A stretch of 64,000 nt of DNA, taken from Lwoffella lincolnii. GTDB taxonomy: Bacteria; Pseudomonadota; Gammaproteobacteria; Pseudomonadales; Moraxellaceae. This document shows positions 34,252 through 41,881 of the stretch, one piece after another. The position numbers were made by a program, and so were the translations under genes. A model generated the notes under the pieces. It did no database searches. It saw only the letters and a program-made list of their open reading frames with translations, and was not told where the DNA came from. The stretch's first letter is position 1, and each line of letters opens with the position of its first letter. Location: the NCBI RefSeq assembly GCF_002014765.1, contig NZ_MUYT01000012.1, forward strand, positions 44,041 through 108,040, in the 5' to 3' direction.

Positions 34252-34863
34252 ATGAATGACTTAACCAAAAAATTTAGCCCAAAACTTCTGGGATATCCTA
34301 TGAGTCAACAAAAAACCAACATCACCAATGCTGCCATCAAAACTTTCTCTAGCCTATTTAGCAGTCTTGGCAATACAGTCAACAATAAGGCACAAAGCCC
34401 CATCAACCATCAGCCCAATGACACTGATACTGACATTGCCAATAAAACACAGCAAATGAACCAACATTCACCCAAACCACAGACAAAGGGGTCGCTCACC
34501 ATGCAAAACTTATCCACACAAAAACCAACCAACAGCAAGCAAACCCAACACATCACAAAAAAATCCGAAACCAAACTGGTAGATGTGGTCATATCAGGGG
34601 TTACCTACCCCATTCAATGCCCTGCCAACGAAGTACACGCATTACAAAAGGCCAGCGATTTTATCAACCAGTTTATTGGCGACATTCGCAAACAAGCACC
34701 CACTTTAAGCCACGAAAATTTGTTGGTATTGTGCTGTCTTAATTTATACGAGCAAATCGACAGCCAAAAATCGCAACACAAGCATCATCAATTAGAAAAT
34801 GAACGAATGCAGGTATTAATCAAGAAAATCAGTCAAGATGCCCAATCCATTTTGCCAGACTGA
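34252..34863 (+). CDS. zapA: Cell division protein ZapA with long N-terminal extension
   Basis: 203-residue frame. The ZapA domain occupies about residues 105-200: KLVDVVISGVTYPIQCPANE, ALQKASDFINQFIGDIRK and HENLLVLCCLNLYEQIDSQK followed by a C-terminal helix. ZapA bundles FtsZ filaments. The first ~100 residues are low-complexity (Gln/Asn/Thr/Ser) and absent from typical ~100-residue ZapA. Translation could instead begin at the internal ATG at 34501 (MQNLSTQ), giving a near-standard length. Confidence 0.85.
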   Translation: MNDLTKKFSPKLLGYPMSQQKTNITNAAIKTFSSLFSSLGNTVNNKAQSPINHQPNDTDTDIANKTQQMNQHSPKPQTKGSLTMQNLSTQKPTNSKQTQHITKKSETKLVDVVISGVTYPIQCPANEVHALQKASDFINQFIGDIRKQAPTLSHENLLVLCCLNLYEQIDSQKSQHKHHQLENERMQVLIKKISQDAQSILPD

Positions 34864-34924
34864 TTGCCAACTGGGGCTTAAGGCATCATTGATAATCTTA
34901 ATGTTGACCATCTTAATGATGTTC

Positions 34925-35308
34925 TTAATGATGTTGATGCCGTTGATGAAATTGTGCTTGATGCTCATAATTACAAAAGAACCATTGTTGTTCCCATTGA
35001 GAAATTAAGGCATCAAGCTCAATCACATCTTTATCCTTACCTTTTTTAACAGCCATCTGTCGCTGTTGACGTAAATTTTTGGCATTGGCAGTATCGGCTG
35101 TCAGTTTTTGTGCTGATGGTTGTTCAATTATCGGCTCAATCACCCCACGATATTGGGCCAAGGGGTAACCACATTCATCACACAACCGTGGACTTATCAC
35201 ATCGCCCTCTTGTGGATATGAGTATTTTGGGGGTTTGGGGTACATGAATTTAAAAAATCCCCACATGATGATGCTGGTGATGAACAAAATGGTGATGAAT
35301 GCAAACAC
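34925..35308 (-). CDS. Small membrane protein with zinc-ribbon-like cysteines, unknown
   Basis: About 127 residues from a GTG preceded by AGGAG; an in-frame ATG at 35383 would add 25 residues. One membrane helix (FITILFITSIIMWGFFKFMY) is followed by a soluble part with CDECGYP, a Lys-rich helix, WFFCNYEHQ and a His-rich end QFHQRHQHH. The CxxC plus a later Cys and His suggest metal binding. Short anchored proteins of this kind occur in Moraxellaceae; I cannot name a function. The downstream sequence has small repeats of CTTAATGATGTT. Confidence 0.65.
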   Translation of the reverse strand: MFAFITILFITSIIMWGFFKFMYPKPPKYSYPQEGDVISPRLCDECGYPLAQYRGVIEPIIEQPSAQKLTADTANAKNLRQQRQMAVKKGKDKDVIELDALISQWEQQWFFCNYEHQAQFHQRHQHH

Positions 35309-35410
35309 AATGACTCCTAATATTAGGACGTGATGTTTAAGGGGTGTCCCTAATTTGGCACAACAGCTTTTAATCAGCCACACATGCCAAAATCAGCAGA
35401 ACTGCGTTAA

Positions 35411-35442
35411 ATGACAATGACAATGACAATGACAATGACAAT
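35411..35442. repeat. Hexanucleotide tandem repeat (ATGACA)5
   Basis: Five perfect ATGACA units plus AT, in the intergenic region upstream of nadE. Copy number can change by slippage. It lies about 190 bp upstream of the nadE -10 box, so a direct promoter effect is doubtful. Confidence 0.9.
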
Positions 35443-35761
35443 CAATAATAACTCATCAGTTTAAAATTGCCATCAATTATCGTGTTAGGATAGCACGTTT
35501 GCCAAATCATCATGTTTAGCCATGCTTAAATGGCTTAAGTGGCTTAAATGATTTATAAAGCCAATCATAAAGCCGTTATGCCTGATGCGTTGCGTCTTAA
35601 TGGTTATGTCTTATGGTTGGCAAAATGCTATAATAAAAAATAAATACGCTCAATACGCAACCCTTAAAATATTTGTTTTTATTCCATGTGAAATAAACCA
35701 ACGCCATACCAAGGCTAACAATAAGTTGAAGTTGATTACAACACATAAAAGGATTACCCAT
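35443..35761 (+). promoter_or_regulatory. nadE upstream region with extended -10 promoter
   Basis: TGCTATAAT at 35626-35634 is an extended -10 box; the -35 is weak. Transcription would begin near 35641, leaving a ~120-nt leader before the nadE ATG. Short repeated GGCTTAAATGG-like units precede it. No other gene seen. Confidence 0.6.
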
Positions 35762-37438
35762 ATGTCAAAACAACCCAATACCAATGCAACTGTTCATCAA
35801 CATCACCATTTGACTTTTGCTGTGGCTCAAAGTAGTTTTTTGGTGGGTGATATCGAACATAACATCAAAAAAATGCGACAACAAGCCCTAAAAGCCAAAG
35901 CTCAAGAATGTGATGTCATCATCTTTCCCGAGCTTGCGGTGTTGGGCTATCCACCAGAAGATTTGCTGTTGCGTCCAAGCCTTGCCAATCGAGTTAAGGC
36001 AGGTTTAAGCAAACTGGCTGATATTGAAGGCATTGTGATGATTGTTGGCTACCCACATGTTGATCATTATGGCACGTTCAACTCGGCTGCAATACTGCAT
36101 AACGGTCAACAAAAAGGCTTTTATCATAAACAAATCTTGCCAAACTATGGCGTATTTGATGAGCGTCGTTATTTTGATAAAGGACGTAACCAAGTGCTGT
36201 TTGACTATAAAGGTGTGAGCATTGGTTTATTGATATGTGAAGATTTATGGCAACCAGCCCCCATCAACACCTTGAAAGAGCAAGGTGCTGATGTGCTGGT
36301 GGTCATCAATGCATCACCCTTTGAGATGGGCAAACAAACCGAGCGAATTGCTTGTGTGCAGACACGTGCCAAAGACAATGAGTTGCCCATTATTTATGTT
36401 AACTGTGTGGGTGGACAAGACGACTTGGTGTTTGACGGTGGTTCGATGGCAGTACAAGCCAATGGTGAGATTGCCCATGAAGCCAGTCGTTTTTTAGAAC
36501 AGATGCTCAAAATCACTTATGACCAACAACAAAAGCAATTTGATAAACAAAGTAAAGCTCCTTTAAAACTTAGCCAAGAGTCAGAGATGTATCAAGCCTT
36601 AGTGGTGGGTTTGCGTGACTATGTCAATTATTCTGGTTTTAAAGGTGTGATTGTGGGCTTATCAGGTGGCATCGACTCGGCATTAACTCTGTGCATTGCT
36701 GTCGATGCGTTGGGAGCGGATAAAGTCTATGCGGTCATGATGCCTTATGAATATACCTCACAGACTAGCCTTGAAGATGCTCAAGCTCAAGCTCGCCGTC
36801 TCAACGTGTCTTATACCGTCTGCCCCATTCATGATGCGGTTGAAGGCATTCGTCATACGTTAGCTCCCTTATTTAGTAAATCTCGTGCTGATACCACCGA
36901 AGAAAACATTCAAGCACGCGCCCGTGGCATGGTCTTGATGGCATTGTCTAATAAGTTTGGCCATTTGGTGTTAAGCACGGGCAATAAGTCTGAGCTGGCG
37001 ATTGGCTTTACAACTTTATATGGTGATATGGTTGGTGGTTTTGACGTACTAAAAGACATTTATAAAACCCAAGTATATGAATTGGCAAACTACCGTAACC
37101 GCTTAGAAGACGTGCTTGTGATTCCTGAGCGTGTCATTACAAAAGCCCCATCAGCAGAGCTACGCCCTGAGCAAAAAGATGAAGATAATTTGCCTGACTA
37201 TCCGACACTTGACAGCATTTTGTCTTTGTATGTTGATAAAGATACCAGCTTTGAAGAGATTGTGGCAAAAGGATTTGATGCAGATATGGTAGCAACCATC
37301 ATTCGCATGGTAGATAACAGCGAATATAAACGCCGTCAAGCCACCATCGGCACAAAAGTGAGCAAAAAAGCCTTTGGGCGTGAACGTCGTTATCCATTGG
37401 TTAATAGCTGGTCAATAGAAGACCCATCACTGTCCTAG
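35762..37438 (+). CDS. nadE: Glutamine-dependent NAD+ synthetase
   Basis: 558 residues from the ATG preceded by AAAAGGATTACCCAT; the frame is open upstream but without a ribosome-binding site. The N-terminal nitrilase-type glutaminase has Glu in FPELAVLGYP, Lys in YHKQILPNYG and Cys in GLLICEDLW. The C-terminal synthetase has the ATP loop VGLSGGIDSAL (about residue 300) and LSTGNKSELAIGFTTLYGD. It converts deamido-NAD to NAD using glutamine nitrogen. It converges with the SPOR-protein gene; the 140 bp between contain a duplicated CTTTGCCAGCACAT. Confidence 0.97.
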   Translation: MSKQPNTNATVHQHHHLTFAVAQSSFLVGDIEHNIKKMRQQALKAKAQECDVIIFPELAVLGYPPEDLLLRPSLANRVKAGLSKLADIEGIVMIVGYPHVDHYGTFNSAAILHNGQQKGFYHKQILPNYGVFDERRYFDKGRNQVLFDYKGVSIGLLICEDLWQPAPINTLKEQGADVLVVINASPFEMGKQTERIACVQTRAKDNELPIIYVNCVGGQDDLVFDGGSMAVQANGEIAHEASRFLEQMLKITYDQQQKQFDKQSKAPLKLSQESEMYQALVVGLRDYVNYSGFKGVIVGLSGGIDSALTLCIAVDALGADKVYAVMMPYEYTSQTSLEDAQAQARRLNVSYTVCPIHDAVEGIRHTLAPLFSKSRADTTEENIQARARGMVLMALSNKFGHLVLSTGNKSELAIGFTTLYGDMVGGFDVLKDIYKTQVYELANYRNRLEDVLVIPERVITKAPSAELRPEQKDEDNLPDYPTLDSILSLYVDKDTSFEEIVAKGFDADMVATIIRMVDNSEYKRRQATIGTKVSKKAFGRERRYPLVNSWSIEDPSLS

Positions 37439-37578
37439 TAACAGGTCCTGACAACATGTCTGGCAATATTTGCCCATGACCAAAACACCCTTTGCCTTTG
37501 CCAGCACATGCCTTTGCCAGCACATTTGTGGGTCATCTTTGTGAATCATCTTCCCAAGCACCCACTTCAGATGCCTTG

Positions 37579-38628
37579 TTATGGCATGTCATCATCACCG
37601 ACTATTTTTTGGTTCGGAAATTGATTGGGGTCAAAAGGCTTCGGCTTAGGGACATTGACATTGCCTGCCACATTGGCAGATTTGCCTTGATTTGCCTTAG
37701 GATTATCCACATTGGCATGATTCTTTGTTGCCCTGTTAACTGGGCTAAGATCATCAGCAACCATTCTTGTTTCGTTAATGGACAAGGTATCCGATTTATC
37801 ATCAGAAGAACGAATGCTTGACGTTCGATGACGATTCGACACACCGTTTTGAGTTAGGTTGCTACTTTGAGCAGTGTCATTGGCAGTCACTTCATCACCC
37901 CCATCTTGTTGTGATGGTGTCTCTTGTGTGCTTTGTGGGTTAGCAGGCACTTCCTTACTGGTCGCTTGTAGATTGACTTCTCTGTGATGACGACGATCCA
38001 AATCCACTAACGGCTGCATTTTTTCATAATCATCAATAATGCCAATATAGCGACTGATTTGTTCAGGAATGACCCGTACATTTCTAGGCAAGCCAAAATT
38101 CACCAATTTGGTCGCTCCCATTGCCTCTTGAACACTGTTCATAAGTCCATAGGTAAGCATATAGCGAGGCTGATTATTGGTATCTAAAAAACGAAAATAA
38201 GCAAACTTTTGTCTATCTTCTCTCCCCTTTAAATAGTCAGTGATGATTTCATTCTCAGCCACATTCATCACTTGTACCGTCCATTTATTTTTGTGCTTGT
38301 TTAGATAAGCTTTATCTTGAAATTCAGAGGGATAATCCCTTAAATCATAGATGACATTATGATGATTAATTGGTTGAACATCGTTACTCAGTTCATTGAG
38401 TTCATCAAGTTTATCAAACATGGTCAGTTGCTGTATGGTTGTGCCTGATTTGCCTAACTTATCATTATCTTCAATTGGCTCATTACTGATGGCATGTGAC
38501 ATGTTGGGAGCAGCCGAGAACATCCATAACAACACGGTTAATACCAACATCATCAAAGTAAAAAACAACCATACTAACGCCAAGCCACGACGATGGGTTG
38601 AAAAATGATGGGGTTTGGCTTGTGACAT
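37579..38628 (-). CDS. Membrane-anchored SPOR-domain-like protein
   Basis: About 349 residues from MSQAKPHHFS (preceded by TAGGTAAGTTAGTT). One N-terminal membrane helix (LALVWLFFTLMMLVLTVLLW) is followed by a periplasmic domain at about 100-185, KWTVQVMNVAENEIITDYLK and MLTYGLMNSVQEAMGATKLV, which has the SPOR pattern that binds denuded septal peptidoglycan. The last ~150 residues are disordered and rich in Ser, Asn, Pro and Asp. Position downstream of aroK-aroB matches damX-like genes of related gamma-proteobacteria. A role at the division septum is inferred. Confidence 0.78.
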   Translation of the reverse strand: MSQAKPHHFSTHRRGLALVWLFFTLMMLVLTVLLWMFSAAPNMSHAISNEPIEDNDKLGKSGTTIQQLTMFDKLDELNELSNDVQPINHHNVIYDLRDYPSEFQDKAYLNKHKNKWTVQVMNVAENEIITDYLKGREDRQKFAYFRFLDTNNQPRYMLTYGLMNSVQEAMGATKLVNFGLPRNVRVIPEQISRYIGIIDDYEKMQPLVDLDRRHHREVNLQATSKEVPANPQSTQETPSQQDGGDEVTANDTAQSSNLTQNGVSNRHRTSSIRSSDDKSDTLSINETRMVADDLSPVNRATKNHANVDNPKANQGKSANVAGNVNVPKPKPFDPNQFPNQKIVGDDDMP

Positions 38629-38682
38629 AACTAACTTACCTAGATAAAATCTTATGACAACCACAATAAAAGATACATTGTA

Positions 38683-39753
38683 TCACGATAGCACTTCACA
38701 CAAATCCATTTGGTTAAACTCTGTGGTAACCACCGCTTCGCCTAAAGCTTTTAACAAAATCAGTCGAATTTGCCCTGCTTGCACTTTTTTATCATGTTGC
38801 ATCAAGTCTAATGCCACATCTACTGCAATATTAGGTGGCTTAATGGGCAATTTGGCACTGGCAATCAACTTTTTTACTCGTGCATAGTCTGTCTGACTTA
38901 TCCAGCCCATCTTCTGCGACAGTTGTGCTGCTTGCACCATACCCACCGCCACCGCTTCACCATGCAACCAATGACCATAACCTTCATGCGTCTCAATCAC
39001 ATGGCCAAAGGTATGCCCAAAATTCAATAAAGCTCGGCACCCAGCTTCTCTTTCATCTTGAGCAACTATCTGTGCTTTCATTTCACAACATCGCTTAACC
39101 ACATATTGCAATGCCATCTCATCTAACGCCAACAGTCTCGACATATTATTTTCTAACCACATTAAAAAATCCATGTCCATGATTAAAGCATATTTGATGA
39201 CTTCAGCCAGCCCTGCTGACAGTTCTCGCTTAGGCAGAGTACCAAACACACTCATATCTGCCACCACCACATGTGGCTGCCAAAATGCCCCAATCATATT
39301 TTTGCCCAGTGGGTGGTTAATGCCTGTTTTACCGCCCACACTGGAGTCCACTTGTGCCAGCAATGTGGTTGGAATTTGAATAAAACGCACCCCACGCATA
39401 AAGCTGGCTGCTGCAAATCCTGTCATGTCTCCAATCACACCACCACCCAAAGCCACCAAGGTCACGTCTCGCTGACAGTGGGCGTGCATCAACGCATCAT
39501 AAATTTGATTGATGCTTTGTTGATTTTTGTGTTGTTCACCATCTGGTAACGTACACACATGCACATCAAAACCATCAAGAGCATGACAAATACGCTCCAT
39601 ATATAAAGGAGCGACCACATCATTAGTCACAATCATCACCTGCTTGGCAGCAATATGTGGCACAATCAGCAATCGCCAGTCTGTCACACAAGTATGAATA
39701 TGAATGCCATAGCGGTGACTGGCACTGTCTACCATCACAATCTCTGATGCCAT
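38683..39753 (-). CDS. aroB: 3-dehydroquinate synthase
   Basis: About 356 residues from MASEIVMVDS (AGGGG 10 bp upstream); a start nine codons earlier is possible. NAD-binding GGGVIGDMTGFAAASFMRG and active-site QVDSSVGGKTGINHPLGKN (Lys, Asn) are intact, as are zinc-ligand regions ELSAGLAEVIKYALIMD and LNFGHTFGHVIE/GYGHWLHGEAVA. It catalyses the second step of the shikimate pathway. The preceding gene on this strand should be aroK; a tnpB element now separates the pair. Its own promoter or one from the element must drive it, or transcription passes through. Confidence 0.97.
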   Translation of the reverse strand: MASEIVMVDSASHRYGIHIHTCVTDWRLLIVPHIAAKQVMIVTNDVVAPLYMERICHALDGFDVHVCTLPDGEQHKNQQSINQIYDALMHAHCQRDVTLVALGGGVIGDMTGFAAASFMRGVRFIQIPTTLLAQVDSSVGGKTGINHPLGKNMIGAFWQPHVVVADMSVFGTLPKRELSAGLAEVIKYALIMDMDFLMWLENNMSRLLALDEMALQYVVKRCCEMKAQIVAQDEREAGCRALLNFGHTFGHVIETHEGYGHWLHGEAVAVGMVQAAQLSQKMGWISQTDYARVKKLIASAKLPIKPPNIAVDVALDLMQHDKKVQAGQIRLILLKALGEAVVTTEFNQMDLCEVLS

Positions 39754-39831
39754 TTTTGATTTGCCCCTTATGTTGGTCATATTGGTTGTCTTGATGATGG
39801 TTATTGTCTTAATTTACACTCGATTAAAATA

Positions 39832-39977
39832 CCGTTCCAAAAAACCCACCCAAACCCACCCATAGGGCAAACTTGGCGTTTTCTTCCTACTTCATCGCTC
39901 GTTGCCCTTGTCGTTTGACTTGGGTCTTACATAAGCTCCATAGGCTGACACGGTGGAACTCACCGCCTTTTTAACGA
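39832..39977 (-). ncRNA. Predicted TnpB guide RNA scaffold (reRNA/omega RNA), copy 2
   Basis: 146 bp between tnpB stop and element end, clearly related to the same region of copy 1 (shared CCTATGGAG, GTAAG, CAAACGA, GAAGTAGGAA and the terminal GGAACGG). The stem AGGGCAA/TTGCCCT replaces AAGGCAAA/TTTGCCTT of copy 1, a compensatory change. The flank TATTTTAATCGAGTG beyond the end would act as guide. Confidence 0.7.
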
Positions 39978-41132
39978 TTAGGTCATCGTTAAAACCTTTG
40001 TTGCATGATTTAGAATATTAACACTGGCGTTAATGTCTCTATCGTGGCTTACGTTGCAGTTAGGACATATCCAGTTTCTGATGTTTAAAGGCAGTTCATC
40101 TACTTTATGATTACAACAATGGCAGGTCTTTGAACTTGGATAAAACCTATCCACTTCTTTGACTGTCTTGCCCCATTGATTTGCTTTGTATATGAGTTGC
40201 CGTTTAAATTCATAAAATCCCAAATCAGAGATGGCACGGCTTAATTTGCGGTTTTGTACCATACCTTTTACGTTTAAGTTTTCAAGGCAAATCACATCAA
40301 ATCGTTTTACCAAATCAGTTGTGAGTTTGTGTAAAAAGTCAGCTCTGATATTTCTGATGTTAAGGTGCAATCGTGATGGCTTGGTTTTCGCCTTTTCACG
40401 GTTGTTACTGCCTTTTTGTTTTCGGCTTAGTTGTTTGGATAATCTTTGCAGTTTTTTAAGTTTGTTTTTAAGTGGTTTTGGGGCTTGGATTTTTGTACTA
40501 TCTGAAAGCGTGGCTAAATCGGTAATGCCTAAGTCTAAACCGACTGATTTACCTGTTTTGGGTAAAGGTTTTTGAATTTTATCTAATTCAACCGCAACAG
40601 ATACAAACCATTTACCGCCCTTTGTAAAGACTTTGGCGGATAGGATTTTACCGTCAAAGCGTAAGTTTTCACGCATTTTAACCCAACCTAAGTTAGGAAT
40701 TTTAATGCGTTTGCCATCAATTCTAAATTGGTCGTTGGAAAGAGAAAAGCGGTCATTGACGCCTTTCTTTCTATATTGGGGGTATTTGCTTTCACCTTTA
40801 AAAAAGCGTTTAAAGGCATCTCCAAGTTGCATGATGGCAAGTTGTGGACTACATTTAGTAACTTCTAGCATAAAGGGAAATTGTTGTCTTTTTATGCTGT
40901 TAAGTTGTTTTCTTAGTTTGCCTTGAGATGGTTTGTGAAGTTTGGTTTCATCAATCTGTATGCCTTTGGCTAGGCAGTCATCACGGTATTGTTTGTCTTT
41001 TTCGTATTGCTTTTTCCACTCGCTCAATGCCCAATTATAGGAAAATCTTGCAACGCCACAAGCCTTTTTAAAATAAGTGGCTTGGGTGTTGTTGGGGTCT
41101 AAGGCAATGATGTGTCCACGAATGGTTGTCAT
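39978..41132 (-). CDS. tnpB: RNA-guided nuclease TnpB (IS607-type), copy 2
   Basis: 384 residues from MTTIRGHIIALDPNN, six fewer than copy 1. The active site is complete: Asp in SVGLDLGITDLA, Glu in VICLENLNVKGM and Asp in SHDRDINASVNIL; the zinc ribbon CHCC/CPNC is present. The frame is open upstream through MSKLIT, the remains of tnpA, so translation may start at 41150 instead. Like copy 1 it has no recombinase partner. Differences from copy 1 are scattered, mostly conservative, so both appear maintained as protein. Confidence 0.93.
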   Translation of the reverse strand: MTTIRGHIIALDPNNTQATYFKKACGVARFSYNWALSEWKKQYEKDKQYRDDCLAKGIQIDETKLHKPSQGKLRKQLNSIKRQQFPFMLEVTKCSPQLAIMQLGDAFKRFFKGESKYPQYRKKGVNDRFSLSNDQFRIDGKRIKIPNLGWVKMRENLRFDGKILSAKVFTKGGKWFVSVAVELDKIQKPLPKTGKSVGLDLGITDLATLSDSTKIQAPKPLKNKLKKLQRLSKQLSRKQKGSNNREKAKTKPSRLHLNIRNIRADFLHKLTTDLVKRFDVICLENLNVKGMVQNRKLSRAISDLGFYEFKRQLIYKANQWGKTVKEVDRFYPSSKTCHCCNHKVDELPLNIRNWICPNCNVSHDRDINASVNILNHATKVLTMT

Positions 41133-41158
41133 TGTAATTAATTTACTCATAATCACAT

Positions 41159-41187
41159 ATTATAGAGTAGATTTAGGTAGATTTAAA
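41159..41187 (-). promoter_or_regulatory. Promoter in the left end of element copy 2
   Basis: On the minus strand TTTAAA (41182-41187), 17 bp, TATAAT (41159-41164), at the same place as in copy 1. It would read through tnpB towards aroB. Confidence 0.7.
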
Positions 41188-41195
41188 GTGGCTGT

Positions 41196-41243
41196 TTTTA
41201 GCCCTTAGCAATCATAACCTTTTAGCCCTTAGCAATCATAACC
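41196..41243. repeat. 24-bp tandem duplication across the aroK / element junction
   Basis: A 24-bp unit at 41196-41219 is repeated exactly at 41220-41243. Each unit holds the last codons and stop of aroK plus the first seven bases of the element's left end (CTAAAA side). It therefore arose after insertion of the element, by slippage or an abortive cut-and-repair event at the junction. Confidence 0.9.
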
Positions 41244-41762
41244 CAACTCCCGTATCTTTTCTAATACCAACATTGCCATCTTTTTGGTGGACATTTTTTT
41301 GGACATCACCTCGATGTGTGCCACTTCACGATACAGTGGCAGGCGTAAATCATAAAGCTCTTGCAAGACTTGTTTGGGATTCTTTTGATTGATTAGCGGA
41401 CGGTTGTGATCTCTTTTGGTGCGTTGCCATTGAGTTTCAACATCAGCATGCAAAAAAATCACTAATCCTGCTTGTTTAAGCATGTGGCGGTTTTCTTCTC
41501 TCATCACCACACCGCCACCTGTTGCCAATATCTGTTTAGGATGCTTAATTAATTTTTTCAGTGCTTTGGTTTCACGCTGACGAAAGCCAGCCTCACCTTC
41601 TATCGCAAAAATCCATGGAATATCAGCACCTGTATTTTCTTCTATATGATGGTCAGTATCCACAAAATTTCTATGCAATTGTTTGGCAAGCAATCGTCCA
41701 ATGGTTGATTTCCCCGCCCCCATAGGCCCCACAAGTATCAATGATGGCAGTACTTTAGCCAT
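41229..41762 (-). CDS. aroK: Shikimate kinase
   Basis: 177 residues from MAKVLPSLILVG (preceded by GGGGAAATTA); an upstream Met would add ten residues. The P-loop is GPMGAGKST; DTDHHIEENTGADI and FRQRETKAL bind shikimate; ATGGGVVMREENR and the lid DHNRPLINQKNP follow. It phosphorylates shikimate in the aromatic pathway. A terminator separates it from pilQ, although pilMNOPQ-aroK-aroB order is the common one. The stop codon lies inside a duplicated junction with a tnpB element, leaving the protein end unchanged (ELGYDC). Confidence 0.97.
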   Translation of the reverse strand: MAKVLPSLILVGPMGAGKSTIGRLLAKQLHRNFVDTDHHIEENTGADIPWIFAIEGEAGFRQRETKALKKLIKHPKQILATGGGVVMREENRHMLKQAGLVIFLHADVETQWQRTKRDHNRPLINQKNPKQVLQELYDLRLPLYREVAHIEVMSKKMSTKKMAMLVLEKIRELGYDC

Positions 41763-41823
41763 TAATTTCCCCGAATAATAAAGATTCATCATACAGACTA
41801 TCGGCTTTTGATGCCAGTTTTAT

Positions 41824-41855
41824 ATCAAAAAAAGACGAGCTGATGCTCGTCTTTT
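41824..41855 (-). terminator. Terminator of the pilMNOPQ operon
   Basis: AAAAGACGAGC (41830-41840) pairs with GCTCGTCTTTT (41845-41855), an 11-bp stem with a 4-nt loop followed by a T run on the minus strand. Confidence 0.93.
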
Positions 41856-41881
41856 CTATTTTACTTATCTTTATCAAACAA

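Larger units (their letters stand above)
39832..41201 (-). mobile_element. IS607-type element, copy 2 (tnpB only), between aroK and aroB
   Basis: Defined by alignment with copy 1. The left end (right side here) reads GG then CTAAAAACAG; the right end reads TTTTTTGGAACGG. The tnpA gene is reduced to its first six codons (MSKLIT, parallel to MNRLIS in copy 1) joined in frame to tnpB. Length is about 1.37 kb. No duplication of target bases is expected for IS607, and none is seen at the right junction, but a 24-bp duplication spans the left junction. Confidence 0.85.

Noticed and set aside
34864..34924. 6S RNA downstream of zapA
   Set aside because: This is a common 6S position in gamma-proteobacteria, but only 60 bp of repetitive sequence separate zapA from the next gene.
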